64,000 bases of DNA, from contig JAJQFG010000038.1 in the NCBI GenBank assembly GCA_021201315.1, positions 35,217-99,216 on the forward strand. The letters are read 5' to 3'. The position numbers and the translations under genes were made by a program. This stretch comes from Erysipelotrichaceae bacterium. Lineage in GTDB: Bacteria > Bacillota_I > Bacilli_A > Erysipelotrichales > Coprobacillaceae. This document shows, piece by piece, positions 17,417 to 27,102 of the stretch. The notes beneath the pieces are model-generated. The model saw only the letters and a program-made list of their open reading frames with translations, had not been told where the DNA came from and ran no database searches. Each line of letters opens with the position of its first letter. Position 1 is the stretch's first letter.

Positions 17417-18175
17417 ATGATGAAAAAAATTTTAATATGCTTATGTCTCATATTATCTTTATGTGCTTGTACATCTAGCTCTGTTGAAACAGATACAACG
17501 GATGAAAGTGAAGTTGTAGAAACGATAGAAGATACACAAACAGAAGAAGAAATAATAGAAACTGACGAAGAAACGACAGAAGAAAAAGAAGAATCGTCTG
17601 AAACCAATGAAACTTCTGATGATAGTGATTCTAGTAATTCCAATGAATCTGACACAAATACTACTAACCAATCATCAAGTTCTACATCTTCAACTCAATC
17701 AACAAATAATAGCACAACAACTAAAAAATCAACTACCTCATCAAGTTCTAATACTAATAACTCAAATAATAGCTCAACAACTCAATCATCAAGTAATACT
17801 GAAGAAAGTCAAACAACTGAAGAAACAAAGATCTATTGTACCTATACCATTGAATGTAGTTCTATCTTAAATCATACCGATGCTTTAGAATCCAATTATC
17901 AAGTACCATCCAATGGTATCGTCTATAGTAAAACGATAGAAATAGAAGAGGGAGATACCGTTATGTCTATTTTAAAAAGAACGGGCGTATCTACAGATAT
18001 ATCATTAGGTTATGTTAAGGGGATTGATGGTTTATATGAATTTGATTGTGGTAGTGAAAGTGGATGGACATATAGCGTTAATGGCGTTAAACCTAATGTT
18101 GGGGCATCAAAGTATAGTGTGAGTAAAGGTGATGTTATTAAATGGATTTATGTTGTTTCAAGGAGTGAATGGTGA
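17417..18175 (+). CDS. cell-surface lipoprotein with DUF4430 (transcobalamin-like) domain
   Basis: 252 residues. The start is ATG 17417 (or 17420), 8 bases after AAGGAGGG. A lipoprotein signal is clear: a hydrophobic segment and lipobox LSLC with the lipid cysteine near residue 17. Residues about 20-150 are a Glu/Ser/Thr/Asn low-complexity spacer that would span the wall. Residues about 155-252 are a DUF4430 domain (GWTYSVNGVKPNVGAS, then SKGDVIKWIYV), the fold shared with the C-terminal domain of intrinsic factor and transcobalamin. Position as first gene after a cobalamin riboswitch supports a role as the surface receptor for cobamides that hands them to the ECF transporter. Confidence 0.85.
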   Translation: MMKKILICLCLILSLCACTSSSVETDTTDESEVVETIEDTQTEEEIIETDEETTEEKEESSETNETSDDSDSSNSNESDTNTTNQSSSSTSSTQSTNNSTTTKKSTTSSSSNTNNSNNSSTTQSSSNTEESQTTEETKIYCTYTIECSSILNHTDALESNYQVPSNGIVYSKTIEIEEGDTVMSILKRTGVSTDISLGYVKGIDGLYEFDCGSESGWTYSVNGVKPNVGASKYSVSKGDVIKWIYVVSRSEW

Positions 18176-18972
18176 AAAGTTTTCAAAGATCACATCCTTT
18201 ATCATTATTTATATACTTTATCATTAATCTTATATTAGTTATGATTCAAAGCCATCCTGTTATTGTTGTAGTACAATTTATATCCATATTATTACTTACT
18301 AAAGATTTTAAAAAATATGATTTGATTATATTATTACTTATTACTATTTCTAATCCTTTATTCGTTCATAGAGGAAATACAATATTATTGTCATTTATAA
18401 CATTAGAAGCTTTAATCTATGGCTTTATCTTTGGTTTAAAAGTCATTAATATGCTTATACTATTCAGATTAATGAATCAAGTCTTGCATAGTGAACACTA
18501 TATCTATTTATTCTCTAATCACTTTCCTACTCTAGGTTTACTCATATCTATGATATTCTCATTAATACCTAGATTTATAGAACACTATCAAATAATCAAT
18601 ACATGTCAAAAACAATTCTATGAAGGTCATACTATTCAAAGAATACTCAATACATTTTCTATAGAAGTTACATGGGCATTTGAAACATCCTTAGATATGT
18701 TGAATTCTATGAAAGCTAGATTCTATGGAAAACATCAACGTACTTATTTTCATTTATTTATATTTAGAAACAAAGATATGATACATATCATTGAAATGAT
18801 ATGTATAGGAATTATATGTTTTATTAGTTATATGATAAGATGGAATCGTTTCTATTATTATCCAACAATGATATTAGAAACATTCAATATGATAGATTAT
18901 TTATATATATTATTATATATATTGATATTATTATTACCAATGCTATGGGAGGTGAAAGAACGATTAAAATAA
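18169..18972 (+). CDS. ecfT: ECF transporter T component (EcfT/CbiQ type)
   Basis: 267 residues, mostly hydrophobic, with five or six membrane helices. The coupling-helix motif SMKARFYG is a close match to the Ala-Arg-Gly signature region of EcfT proteins. The start overlaps the lipoprotein gene by 7 bases; ATG 18169 sits only 3 bases after AGGAG, so GTG 18172 is also possible. It links the S component to the ATPases, which are encoded next. Confidence 0.88.
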   Translation: MVKSFQRSHPLSLFIYFIINLILVMIQSHPVIVVVQFISILLLTKDFKKYDLIILLLITISNPLFVHRGNTILLSFITLEALIYGFIFGLKVINMLILFRLMNQVLHSEHYIYLFSNHFPTLGLLISMIFSLIPRFIEHYQIINTCQKQFYEGHTIQRILNTFSIEVTWAFETSLDMLNSMKARFYGKHQRTYFHLFIFRNKDMIHIIEMICIGIICFISYMIRWNRFYYYPTMILETFNMIDYLYILLYILILLLPMLWEVKERLK

Positions 18973-20426
18973 AACACTTATCTTTTAACTATCCTCATAG
19001 TTCACTTATACTCAATGATATCAATATAGATATATATGATCATGAAATAACCGTTATTATAGGTAAAACAGGTAGTGGAAAAACAACACTACTTAAACAC
19101 TTAAAACAAGAACTGAAACCCATAGGGAACCAAACAGGTATGATTGATTTTCAAGGAATTGATAGTGAAGAAATAGGTTATGTTTTTCAAAATCCACATA
19201 CACAAATTGTAGAGGATTATGTTTATCATGAGATTGCTTTTGGATTAGAAAATCTAGGTATTGAAAGAAGGATCATGAAGAATAAGATTGCTGAAATTGT
19301 CCAATATTTTCATTTAGAAGATATCTATGATAAACGTACAAGTCAATTATCAGGTGGTGAAAAACAATTAGTTAATTTAGCATCTGTTATGGTAATGCAA
19401 CCAAAGATGTTATTATTGGATGAACCATTAGCACAATTAGATCCTCATTCTCAGGAACAATTCATAGCTATATTAAAGAAATTACATCATGACTTTGGAT
19501 TAACTATTATAATGATTACACATCAATTAGATGAAATCTATGATGATATTGATAAACTCATTGTATTAGATAAAGGACAAGTATTAAACCAGGGAAGACC
19601 TAATGATATCGCACAAGTTCTTAAAAATAACGAACTACTATCATTCTTTCCGCCTTATATTCAATTGCTATCTAAGAAACAATTACCACTCAATACATCA
19701 TTTTATCAAAGTAAAACATTCATCAATCCCTTAAAAATAAAACCAAGAACCTATAAAAATCATCAACCCTGTATTCATATCTCTCATTTATATGCATCCT
19801 ATGATCATGACATTCTCTTTGATATATCAACCCATATACCAAATCAAGAAATATTATGCATATTAGGAAGCAATGGTAGTGGTAAAACAACACTACTAAG
19901 ATGCTTACTTAATGATATGAAATACCAAGGAAAAATAAATATCAATGGTAAAATAGGTTATTTACCTCAAGAACCATTACTACTCATCAATAAAGATAGT
20001 GTTAAAGAAGAAATCAACAATGATAAACTCATTCAATACTTTGAATTTGAATCCCTATTAGATAAACACCCTTATGACTTAAGTGGTGGTCAACAACAGC
20101 TTCTGGGAATCATGAAACTTTTAATCAATAATAATGATATATTATTACTAGATGAACCAACCAAGGGATTAGATCCTATCATGAAAGACAAACTAGGAAC
20201 CTATCTACAAGAACTTCTCATACAAGGTAAAACAATTATCATAGTATCCCATGATATAGAATTCTGTGGCACTTATGCAACTATGTTATCGATGTTATTT
20301 CATCATCAGTTATCTGATATATTAAGACCCTATGATTTCTTTAGTCAACATTATTTTTATACTACCCAATTAGCGAAACTGACTAAAGATGCTAACTTAG
20401 CTATATCATTAAAGGATGTGATGTGA
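18945..20426 (+). CDS. ECF transporter dual ATPase (two ABC domains fused, EcfA-EcfA)
   Basis: 493 residues from ATG 18945. First ABC domain: Walker A GKTGSGKTT, Q-loop FQNPHTQIV, signature LSGGE, Walker B LLLDEPLAQLDPHS, H-loop THQ. Second domain: Walker A GSNGSGKTT, signature LSGGQ, Walker B LLLDEPTKGLDP, H-loop SHD. The FQNP Q-loop is typical of ECF ATPases. The start is uncertain: the family begins with MIKI-type residues, which here read T-I-K-I, with ACG at 18960 placed 7 bases after a good GGAGG (18948-18952), while ATG 18945 has no ribosome site. Translation may begin at the non-standard ACG or ATT, or by coupling from ecfT, which overlaps. Confidence 0.87.
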   Translation: MGGERTIKIKHLSFNYPHSSLILNDINIDIYDHEITVIIGKTGSGKTTLLKHLKQELKPIGNQTGMIDFQGIDSEEIGYVFQNPHTQIVEDYVYHEIAFGLENLGIERRIMKNKIAEIVQYFHLEDIYDKRTSQLSGGEKQLVNLASVMVMQPKMLLLDEPLAQLDPHSQEQFIAILKKLHHDFGLTIIMITHQLDEIYDDIDKLIVLDKGQVLNQGRPNDIAQVLKNNELLSFFPPYIQLLSKKQLPLNTSFYQSKTFINPLKIKPRTYKNHQPCIHISHLYASYDHDILFDISTHIPNQEILCILGSNGSGKTTLLRCLLNDMKYQGKININGKIGYLPQEPLLLINKDSVKEEINNDKLIQYFEFESLLDKHPYDLSGGQQQLLGIMKLLINNNDILLLDEPTKGLDPIMKDKLGTYLQELLIQGKTIIIVSHDIEFCGTYATMLSMLFHHQLSDILRPYDFFSQHYFYTTQLAKLTKDANLAISLKDVM

Positions 20427-21082
20427 TGGGTTATATAAGTATAATTATAATGATTTTCTTATCATTACTTACATATGTATTTTATTATTATCATCAATTG
20501 AATTTATTAATTATTTTATTAATTATACTATCAACATTACCATTTTATTTTAGATATGAACAACGAAAACCTAGAGCTAGAGAAATCGTTGTATTAGCCA
20601 TTTATATAGCTTTATGTGTTAGTTCAAGAGTCTTATTTATGTTGACACCAAGTTTTAAACCAATGGCTGCTTTGATTATTATTGCAGGGTTGGTTTTTGG
20701 TAAGGAGTTTGGATTTTTATGTGGTTCTTTAAGTGCCGTTGTTTCAAATATCTTTTTTGGACAAGGACCTTGGACACCTTATCAAATGGTAAGCTTAGCT
20801 TTGATTGGCTTTATATCAGGTTGTTTTGGTAACTATAAACAAAGTAAGTTGTTTTTAGTTGTGATAGGATTGTTTTCAGGTGTTTTTTATTCGTTAGTGA
20901 TGGATATATGGGGTGTATTATCAGTTGATCAAATATTTTTGTTGAGTCGATATATTGCGATGATTATATCATCATTACCTACAACATTAATTTATTGTGT
21001 ATCAAATATATTATTTTTAATAATATTGACACCTACAATGATAAGAAAATTAGAAAGGGTAAAAATAAAATATGAATTTTAG
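20426..21082 (+). CDS. ECF transporter substrate-binding S component, probably cobamide-specific
   Basis: 218 residues with about six to seven membrane helices. The central region (MAALIIIAGLVFGKEFGFLCGSLSAVVSNIFFGQGPWTPYQM) is characteristic of ECF S components. The ATG at 20426 overlaps the stop of the ATPase gene; a GTG at 20423 is the alternative. Substrate assignment rests on the cobalamin riboswitch upstream and on the adjacent DUF4430 proteins, since S components are too divergent to call from motifs by eye. Confidence 0.82.
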   Translation: MGYISIIIMIFLSLLTYVFYYYHQLNLLIILLIILSTLPFYFRYEQRKPRAREIVVLAIYIALCVSSRVLFMLTPSFKPMAALIIIAGLVFGKEFGFLCGSLSAVVSNIFFGQGPWTPYQMVSLALIGFISGCFGNYKQSKLFLVVIGLFSGVFYSLVMDIWGVLSVDQIFLLSRYIAMIISSLPTTLIYCVSNILFLIILTPTMIRKLERVKIKYEF

Positions 21083-21092
21083 GGAGGAAAGT

Positions 21093-23429
21093 ATGAAGAA
21101 ATTAAAGAAGTTACTCACATTTTTTGTGACATTATCAATGATGTTTTCGTTGTTTAGTGTTAGTGTATTTGCGGATAATGATACGATTAGCGTATCATTA
21201 AGAGTTGAAAGTTATGATAAGACATTGTATTACGATGATTCGTTAGAAGTTGATAAAGGTTTAACTGCTGTAGAAGTGTTAGATCTATCAGGTGTTGAAA
21301 ATATAAATTATTCATATGAATTCGATGGTGAAACATATTCTTCGGTCTCATCAATTATGGGAGTAGAAGATTATTGGTGTTCAGCAATTAATAATTCATA
21401 TGATTATGTTGATAATGAAAATAATAAAGTAAAGGCCAATGGAGATGAAGTTGTATTTTATTTGTATGACTATTCAACAGGCAATTATAGTTATTACGGA
21501 GATTCTAATTATAGTGTGAAAACAAATGAGAATCTAGAAGTGACATTATATGAAGATAGTTATTATTTAGGTCAAATTGGCTCATCATATTCTCAAATTT
21601 ACTATAAGACAAGTCCAACTGGTGAAGAAACACCATTACAATCTATTACTGATGAAAATGGTAAGACAACTATTTCATTTAATGAAGCAGGGACTTATTA
21701 CTTAACTGCAAAATCTTTAACTGGAAAAGGAAACTCTAGAGCTTTTGCGACTGTTACAGTGACTGGTGATACTATTGATACTACTGCTTTAGATTCTTCT
21801 ATTACATCAATCGAAGTCGTAGAAGAAACAAGCGATAATATTGCATTACCTACATATACAACGGATTATAATTGTTCTATTAGTTGGAGTAGTAGTAATG
21901 AGTGTGTTATAAGTAATGATGGAGTTGTTAATGGTAGCATCAGTGAAGAAACTTATGTGTTATTAACAGCGACTTTTTATCAATATAGTGATGGTTCTAC
22001 AAAGACAGTTCAATATTTAGTTAAAGTATTACCTGATACAAGTGATTACGATGCAGGTAGTCTATCTACAAGTAATGGATCATGGTTAAATAGTGGTTAC
22101 AATCAAGCTGTTACATCCACAACAACACCAATTTCAAGTGATGATACAAGGTTAAAATATTTAAGTTCAGGAAACTATAAATCTTCACCTATTATTGTTG
22201 GGGACTATATTTATGTTGTTAATGGGGCTAATCAGTTAGTAAAACTCAATCAATCTGATGGTTCGGTTGTATCAAAAGCAAATTTATCAGGATCATTATA
22301 TTATAGTGCAGATATTATTTATGGTGATGGTATGATCTTTGTGCCATTGTCTAATGGAACGATTCAAGCATTCAATGCTGATAATTTAGCATCGCTATGG
22401 ATAAGTGAAAGTGCTGGTAATGCAGTGACTTCAAAATTGACTTACTATAATGGTTATCTTTATGCAGGTACAATCAATGGTACATTTTTTGCGATAAACG
22501 TAAAAGATGAAGATACATCAACTGGTAAAGAAACAAAAGCTTTAACTTGGACATATGCTTCTACAGAGTATTATAGTAATCAAGCTGTTATTATAAATAA
22601 TCAATTATATTTTATTGGTGATGATGGTGTATTGGTTTGTCATTCTTTAACAGAAGACAAAGTCATTGCTACTTTAACATTAGATACAAGCGTAAGAAGT
22701 GGTATTACTTATGATGATAATTATATGTATATAATGAGTATGAGTTCAACATTATATAAGATATCAATTGCTGATTTTGAAATTGTTGATCAAATTCAAA
22801 TCTACGAAGATGGTTATAGTACATCTACACCAACTTTATATAATGGTCGCATTTATGTTGGAGGATTAAAAGATAATAGTGATTTTTATGGTACAGGTTT
22901 TATGGCAGTTATTGATGCTAGTAGTATGGATGTAGTAGCTATTTCAGATACAGTGGCAAATGTTCAATCACAACCATTAGTTACAAGTGCATATGCTAAT
23001 GACGATAATTTAAACAGTGTTGTTGCGTATTTTACATGTAATACCTATCCTGGAGGTGTTTATTACATTGAAGATTATCAAGGTAATACAAGCATAAGTG
23101 TTAACACATTATATACACCAGAAAGTGCTTATCAACAATACAATATGAATAATGTTGTTGTAGATGATGAAGGTGTATTATACTTTGTGAATGATTCAGG
23201 TACATTATTTGCTTTAGAAAATACGAATAGTAACGCTTCTATAACTGTAGAAGTAGCAAATGAAACAGCAGTTACAGAAACAACAAAAAAACCAGATACA
23301 ATAGAAAATGCAAAGATTAAAGTAGCAGAAACTGGTGACGATACGGATATTACAATATATATTGTTGTAGGAGGTATTGCAGTAATTGCTATAATTGTAT
23401 TGCTTGTGATGAAGAAGAAAAATCGTTAG
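21093..23429 (+). CDS. membrane-anchored surface protein: DUF4430-like, Ig-like and PQQ-type propeller domains
   Basis: 778 residues. ATG 21093 follows AGGGAGG at 21081-21087. Signal peptide about 1-28 (cleavage near VFA-DN). Residues about 30-130 resemble a DUF4430 domain (TLYYDDSLEVDKGLTAVEVL); about 215-320 resemble a bacterial Ig-like domain with the ISWSSSN pattern; about 360-700 contain repeated propeller blades (SPIIVGDYIYVVNG..LVKLNQSDG, YYNGYLYAGTINGTFFAINV). A helix near 750-770 and a basic end (KKKNR) anchor it with the domains outside. Last gene of the riboswitch operon, with a terminator at its stop. A role in capturing or storing corrinoids at the surface is inferred from context. 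Confidence 0.78.
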   Translation: MKKLKKLLTFFVTLSMMFSLFSVSVFADNDTISVSLRVESYDKTLYYDDSLEVDKGLTAVEVLDLSGVENINYSYEFDGETYSSVSSIMGVEDYWCSAINNSYDYVDNENNKVKANGDEVVFYLYDYSTGNYSYYGDSNYSVKTNENLEVTLYEDSYYLGQIGSSYSQIYYKTSPTGEETPLQSITDENGKTTISFNEAGTYYLTAKSLTGKGNSRAFATVTVTGDTIDTTALDSSITSIEVVEETSDNIALPTYTTDYNCSISWSSSNECVISNDGVVNGSISEETYVLLTATFYQYSDGSTKTVQYLVKVLPDTSDYDAGSLSTSNGSWLNSGYNQAVTSTTTPISSDDTRLKYLSSGNYKSSPIIVGDYIYVVNGANQLVKLNQSDGSVVSKANLSGSLYYSADIIYGDGMIFVPLSNGTIQAFNADNLASLWISESAGNAVTSKLTYYNGYLYAGTINGTFFAINVKDEDTSTGKETKALTWTYASTEYYSNQAVIINNQLYFIGDDGVLVCHSLTEDKVIATLTLDTSVRSGITYDDNYMYIMSMSSTLYKISIADFEIVDQIQIYEDGYSTSTPTLYNGRIYVGGLKDNSDFYGTGFMAVIDASSMDVVAISDTVANVQSQPLVTSAYANDDNLNSVVAYFTCNTYPGGVYYIEDYQGNTSISVNTLYTPESAYQQYNMNNVVVDDEGVLYFVNDSGTLFALENTNSNASITVEVANETAVTETTKKPDTIENAKIKVAETGDDTDITIYIVVGGIAVIAIIVLLVMKKKNR

Positions 23430-23447
23430 TTAAGCTAACGATTTTTT
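23421..23447 (+). terminator. terminator of the cobalamin-uptake operon
   Basis: 9-bp stem AATCGTTAG/CTAACGATT, loop TTAAG, tail of six T. Confidence 0.92.
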
Positions 23448-23615
23448 AAATATTAAGGAAATTTTAAGGATTTATTGGTTATTTTAGACTATAGTATAGT
23501 TGTATTATTCTACATTTTATTTCTATTATAGAACTTTTGTTCATATAAAGTTCTTGATATTATCTTTATATAAAATATGGTAGAATAAAAGATATAAATG
23601 TAAGTAGGTGAAAGC
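23448..23615 (+). promoter_or_regulatory. promoter region of the tubulin-like operon with an inverted repeat
   Basis: 168 AT-rich bases. AGAACTTT at 23530-23537 is repeated inverted (AAAGTTCT) at 23547-23554, a possible operator. TTGATA at 23554-23559 and TAGAAT at 23581-23586 are promoter-like but spaced 21 bp, so the exact promoter is not clear. Confidence 0.4.
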
Positions 23616-25142
23616 ATGGATATAAAACAAATCAAATACAACAAAATGCATTGTACTAAATGCGGTGAAGATACTAGTGCAGATTTGGTAGGCTTTAATT
23701 TTAGTCATATAATTACGCAAGCTTTGATGCTTCAAGAAGATGATATTAGTATACATTTAAGAAACTTAGATTTGAAATTCTATTATACATTAAGAGATAT
23801 TTGTCAACAATTACATTTTGACATGCAAAAAGATCAATTTGTACCATTAAATGTAACAGTCAAAGATGTTATATTACAACTAGAATATCTTATGAAACCA
23901 ATTACCTTTGATGAAATCAAAAATAGTCATCGTAATACATTACTTTATAATACTATATATGAAAAAATCAAGCTTCCTCATGGTACTTCTGAAGATAAAA
24001 TGGAACATATTGAAATGCTTATTCGTGCTTTAAGTTTAAGTGAACCTGATACGATTATTGTAAGCATTCCATTACAATTCATATTTGATAAAGATGATTT
24101 ATCAAACGTTATTCCAATAGGTATACGTTATCATATAAGTGATCAAACATATGAAGTATATGAACGTGTTTGTCCTAATTGCGGTGAAGTATTTGATCGT
24201 CAATCAGGTTATCATCATGAATTTGTGATAGGATTGGCAGGTTTATCAAGAGTAGGTAAAACGGCTTATTTAGCTTCATTGATTTATCAATTGTTGAATT
24301 ATAGTGGGTTTATTTCAATCGTTAAAAATAAAAGAAATCAAGAAAATTTAACACAATTCTATCATGATATTTTAAAAGATTATGAAAAAGGTCAACCAAT
24401 CATTAAAACAGAAGTAGAAAATACTTCACATATACCTTTATTATATATTGAGCTACAAGTAAACAATAATGTATATAATTTTGTTTTTGTAGATATGCCT
24501 GGTGAAATATATCATGAAGATAGTGATGAAAGTATTGATTTTGTGGTAGAAAAGAGAAAAATACTTAGAAGTGCAGATATGATTTGGTGTTGCATTGAAC
24601 CTTCAATGATCAATCCAAAATATCATAATTATAAAGAAGAAGCTTATCAGGAAAGTGGTTTTGATCAATTATCACATCTTATAAAAACATTAGATCGCTT
24701 ATATATTGAAAAAATACCAGCATGTGTGATCTTAACACAATGTGATTTGCTTAAAGAGGATTATCCTTCATTATTTAATCCTTCTATAAATGTTATGAAA
24801 GAATACATTAATGAAGATCATTCGTTGGATATGAGTAAAGCTGATGCCTATATTAAACAAACTCGTCAATTTTTAAAACAAATGTCTAGTTTAGAACCTA
24901 GTATTGAAGATATTTTTGAAGGTTTTAGTATGTTTGGGGTAGCATCTTATGGTTTTGATGTTTATAGTAATATACTTGGTGATAGATCTTTACATCCATC
25001 CATGGTTGAATTACCTTTTTTATGGACTTTAGCAAGATTTGGATGTTTGGATGCAAGTAAGACTGTTATTTCTAAAAATATGTTTGGTAGAATTAAAGAA
25101 GAGAGTGAGAAAATCACTGATAGAAGGGATTTATATATATAA
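23616..25142 (+). CDS. zinc-ribbon P-loop GTPase, tubulin-like operon (paralogue 1)
   Basis: 508 residues. CxxC pairs at the N-terminus (CTKCGE, near residue 13) and before the NTPase domain (CPNCGE, near 188) form a zinc ribbon around an inserted helical segment. The P-loop GLSRVGKT (near 210), the VDMPGE switch-II-like motif and TQCD as a base-recognition motif identify a TRAFAC-like GTPase. No membrane segment. First gene of an eleven-gene operon; a paralogue is two genes down. GTPases of this kind are listed with FtsZ-like and vWA proteins in a predicted membrane-remodelling system (Makarova and Koonin). Confidence 0.8.
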   Translation: MDIKQIKYNKMHCTKCGEDTSADLVGFNFSHIITQALMLQEDDISIHLRNLDLKFYYTLRDICQQLHFDMQKDQFVPLNVTVKDVILQLEYLMKPITFDEIKNSHRNTLLYNTIYEKIKLPHGTSEDKMEHIEMLIRALSLSEPDTIIVSIPLQFIFDKDDLSNVIPIGIRYHISDQTYEVYERVCPNCGEVFDRQSGYHHEFVIGLAGLSRVGKTAYLASLIYQLLNYSGFISIVKNKRNQENLTQFYHDILKDYEKGQPIIKTEVENTSHIPLLYIELQVNNNVYNFVFVDMPGEIYHEDSDESIDFVVEKRKILRSADMIWCCIEPSMINPKYHNYKEEAYQESGFDQLSHLIKTLDRLYIEKIPACVILTQCDLLKEDYPSLFNPSINVMKEYINEDHSLDMSKADAYIKQTRQFLKQMSSLEPSIEDIFEGFSMFGVASYGFDVYSNILGDRSLHPSMVELPFLWTLARFGCLDASKTVISKNMFGRIKEESEKITDRRDLYI

Positions 25143-25384
25143 TGGAATCATTAAAAGATAAAATAAAACATACACAAATAGAATATGAGCATTCAGATAT
25201 TTATTATCAAATTATTGGTATTATTGTTGTATTATGTATTGTTTTAATTGCATTTTTATTAGTTAATATAGATTATACAAGTATACCTGTTATAGGACCG
25301 TTTATTTCATTTAGTGTGGATGTAATATTAAAAATAGTTAATTTATTGTCTAATATTATTAGAAAGATTTTAGAATTATTTTAG
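25142..25384 (+). CDS. small single-pass membrane protein
   Basis: 80 residues: a charged N-terminus, one hydrophobic helix (about 23-44), and a C-terminal stretch (about 50-80) ending in an amphipathic KIVNLLSNIIRKILELF helix. The stop of the upstream GTPase and this ATG share a base. Lying between two GTPase paralogues, it could tether them to the membrane; this is inference. Confidence 0.65.
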   Translation: MESLKDKIKHTQIEYEHSDIYYQIIGIIVVLCIVLIAFLLVNIDYTSIPVIGPFISFSVDVILKIVNLLSNIIRKILELF

Positions 25385-25395
25385 GAGGGAAGAAC

Positions 25396-27102
25396 ATGGC
25401 ATTTCATAAAGTACATTGTCCTCGATGTGGCCGCGTCATGGATGCAAGTGAATTAGCTTTTGATTTTGGTAGTTTGTTAAATATGGCATTAGAAAAGATG
25501 AGTCGTAGACACTTTGGTGCAAGCATTGAATGGTATGATTTAACAGGTTTGAATTTATGTTTGTATTTAACACTTCAGGATTTGATTGATGAATATGACT
25601 TTCAAGTAGCATCACAAAATACATATCAAGGTAGATTTATTTTTACCAGTGAAAAACTCCAACAACAACTACTTAAGCTAGCGAATAATCCCCAAACAAA
25701 TATTGATATTTTAGCGGGTAATATAGGTATTGAATATGAAAATTTAACGAAGTTTATGGCTACTTCTAGAGAAGTAGATATAGATGAATTAGCTGAAAAA
25801 ATACAAGAAATTGCTAATCGTGTTAAAACTAATATGAACACAATCATTGCTTATTTTGATGTAACTGTAATTATGGATAAAGATGATATGGGTAATAGCT
25901 TTGCGAATAAATTAGAAGTGACTTTTGATGATGGATCAAAGAAAACCATTTCTAAGTTTATTTGTAAAGGTAAAGATGGTAGACCTTGTGGTAAAGAACT
26001 CTATGGCCACGCTGGTAAATTTAAAGAAATTGTGATTGGTCTTGCAGGAACAGCTAGAGTGGGTAAAACAGCTTATTTGGCATCACTGCTTGCTAGTATT
26101 ATGAGAGAAGGCAATGGTTATGAATCTTTAGGCTATGATCAAGATGTTATTACAACTTTAGCTTATGCAGGTGAGGGATGGAGTAACTTTAAACAAACAT
26201 TATTAACACCTTATGTAACTGGTAAAAAAATAGAAAAAACACCAGTAATAAGAGAAACATCTGAAAATAAAGAAGCCATTCCAATGTTCTCTTTAACATT
26301 TAGAATCAATAGTTCTCATCGAAATTTTATCTTTACTTTTGTAGACATGCCTGGTGAAATCTATGATGGTGGCGATGCGGATTTTGTGGCAGAACAAAGA
26401 GAAATTATTCGTTCGGCTAATATGATATGGTTATGTATATCACCAGCCCAAATTGATCCAATGCATGCAGCTGCTACAGCCGATCCAGTCAATACCAATA
26501 TCATGGAAGTATTAGCTAACATTGAAACAACCATGCAAGCCATCAAAATGGAAAGAAAAATACCAGCTGTTGTCTTAATCACAAGAAGTGATGAAGCATT
26601 AGAAAGTTATGACTTATTCCATAGTCAATTCAATCCATTTGCTTCTGCTACTAATCCAATGCATTATTTAAGTGAAAAAAATGAAAAAACACCATGGGTT
26701 AATGAAAAAGGAGCTTTATTCTATAATAATATGAAATGGTTCATCCAAAAAAGCTACAACTACCTTAATTCCTCTAAAGGTATAGTAGCACAAATAGGCA
26801 ATATTTTTAGTAGCTTTACACCTTTTGCAGTTGCTTCATATGGTTATGATTTAGACAATCCATTGATTAATAGAAACAATGAAAGTGGTTTACCTATTCC
26901 TTCTATGATAGAAGGACCATTTCTATGGACACTCGCTTATTTAGGTATTATTCCTTCTTATATAGAAAAAATGATTACCAAAGAACGTGATAAATTCTTT
27001 GGCTTCAAAAAAGAAACCTACCAAGAACTTGCGAACGTTAAAATAGATGGTTATACCAGAAATGAATTATTCTATTATCCTATACGTAAGGAGGAAGTAT
27101 GA
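25396..27102 (+). CDS. zinc-ribbon P-loop GTPase, tubulin-like operon (paralogue 2)
   Basis: 568 residues, same plan as the protein at 23616: CPRCGR near residue 9, a long helical insertion (30-190), a second cysteine pair in ICKGKDGRPCGKELYG, then P-loop GTARVGKT, VDMPGEIYDG and base motif TRSD. The two share GLAG-x-x-RVGKTAYLASL and FVDMPGEIY almost word for word, so they probably arose by duplication and may work as a heterodimer. Strong AGGAGG site before the ATG; overlaps the next gene by 4 bases. Confidence 0.8.
   Translation: MAFHKVHCPRCGRVMDASELAFDFGSLLNMALEKMSRRHFGASIEWYDLTGLNLCLYLTLQDLIDEYDFQVASQNTYQGRFIFTSEKLQQQLLKLANNPQTNIDILAGNIGIEYENLTKFMATSREVDIDELAEKIQEIANRVKTNMNTIIAYFDVTVIMDKDDMGNSFANKLEVTFDDGSKKTISKFICKGKDGRPCGKELYGHAGKFKEIVIGLAGTARVGKTAYLASLLASIMREGNGYESLGYDQDVITTLAYAGEGWSNFKQTLLTPYVTGKKIEKTPVIRETSENKEAIPMFSLTFRINSSHRNFIFTFVDMPGEIYDGGDADFVAEQREIIRSANMIWLCISPAQIDPMHAAATADPVNTNIMEVLANIETTMQAIKMERKIPAVVLITRSDEALESYDLFHSQFNPFASATNPMHYLSEKNEKTPWVNEKGALFYNNMKWFIQKSYNYLNSSKGIVAQIGNIFSSFTPFAVASYGYDLDNPLINRNNESGLPIPSMIEGPFLWTLAYLGIIPSYIEKMITKERDKFFGFKKETYQELANVKIDGYTRNELFYYPIRKEEV

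Noticed and set aside
17377..17671. Minus-strand frames opposite the lipoprotein linker
   Set aside because: Artefacts of low-complexity Ser/Thr/Glu codons; no ribosome site.
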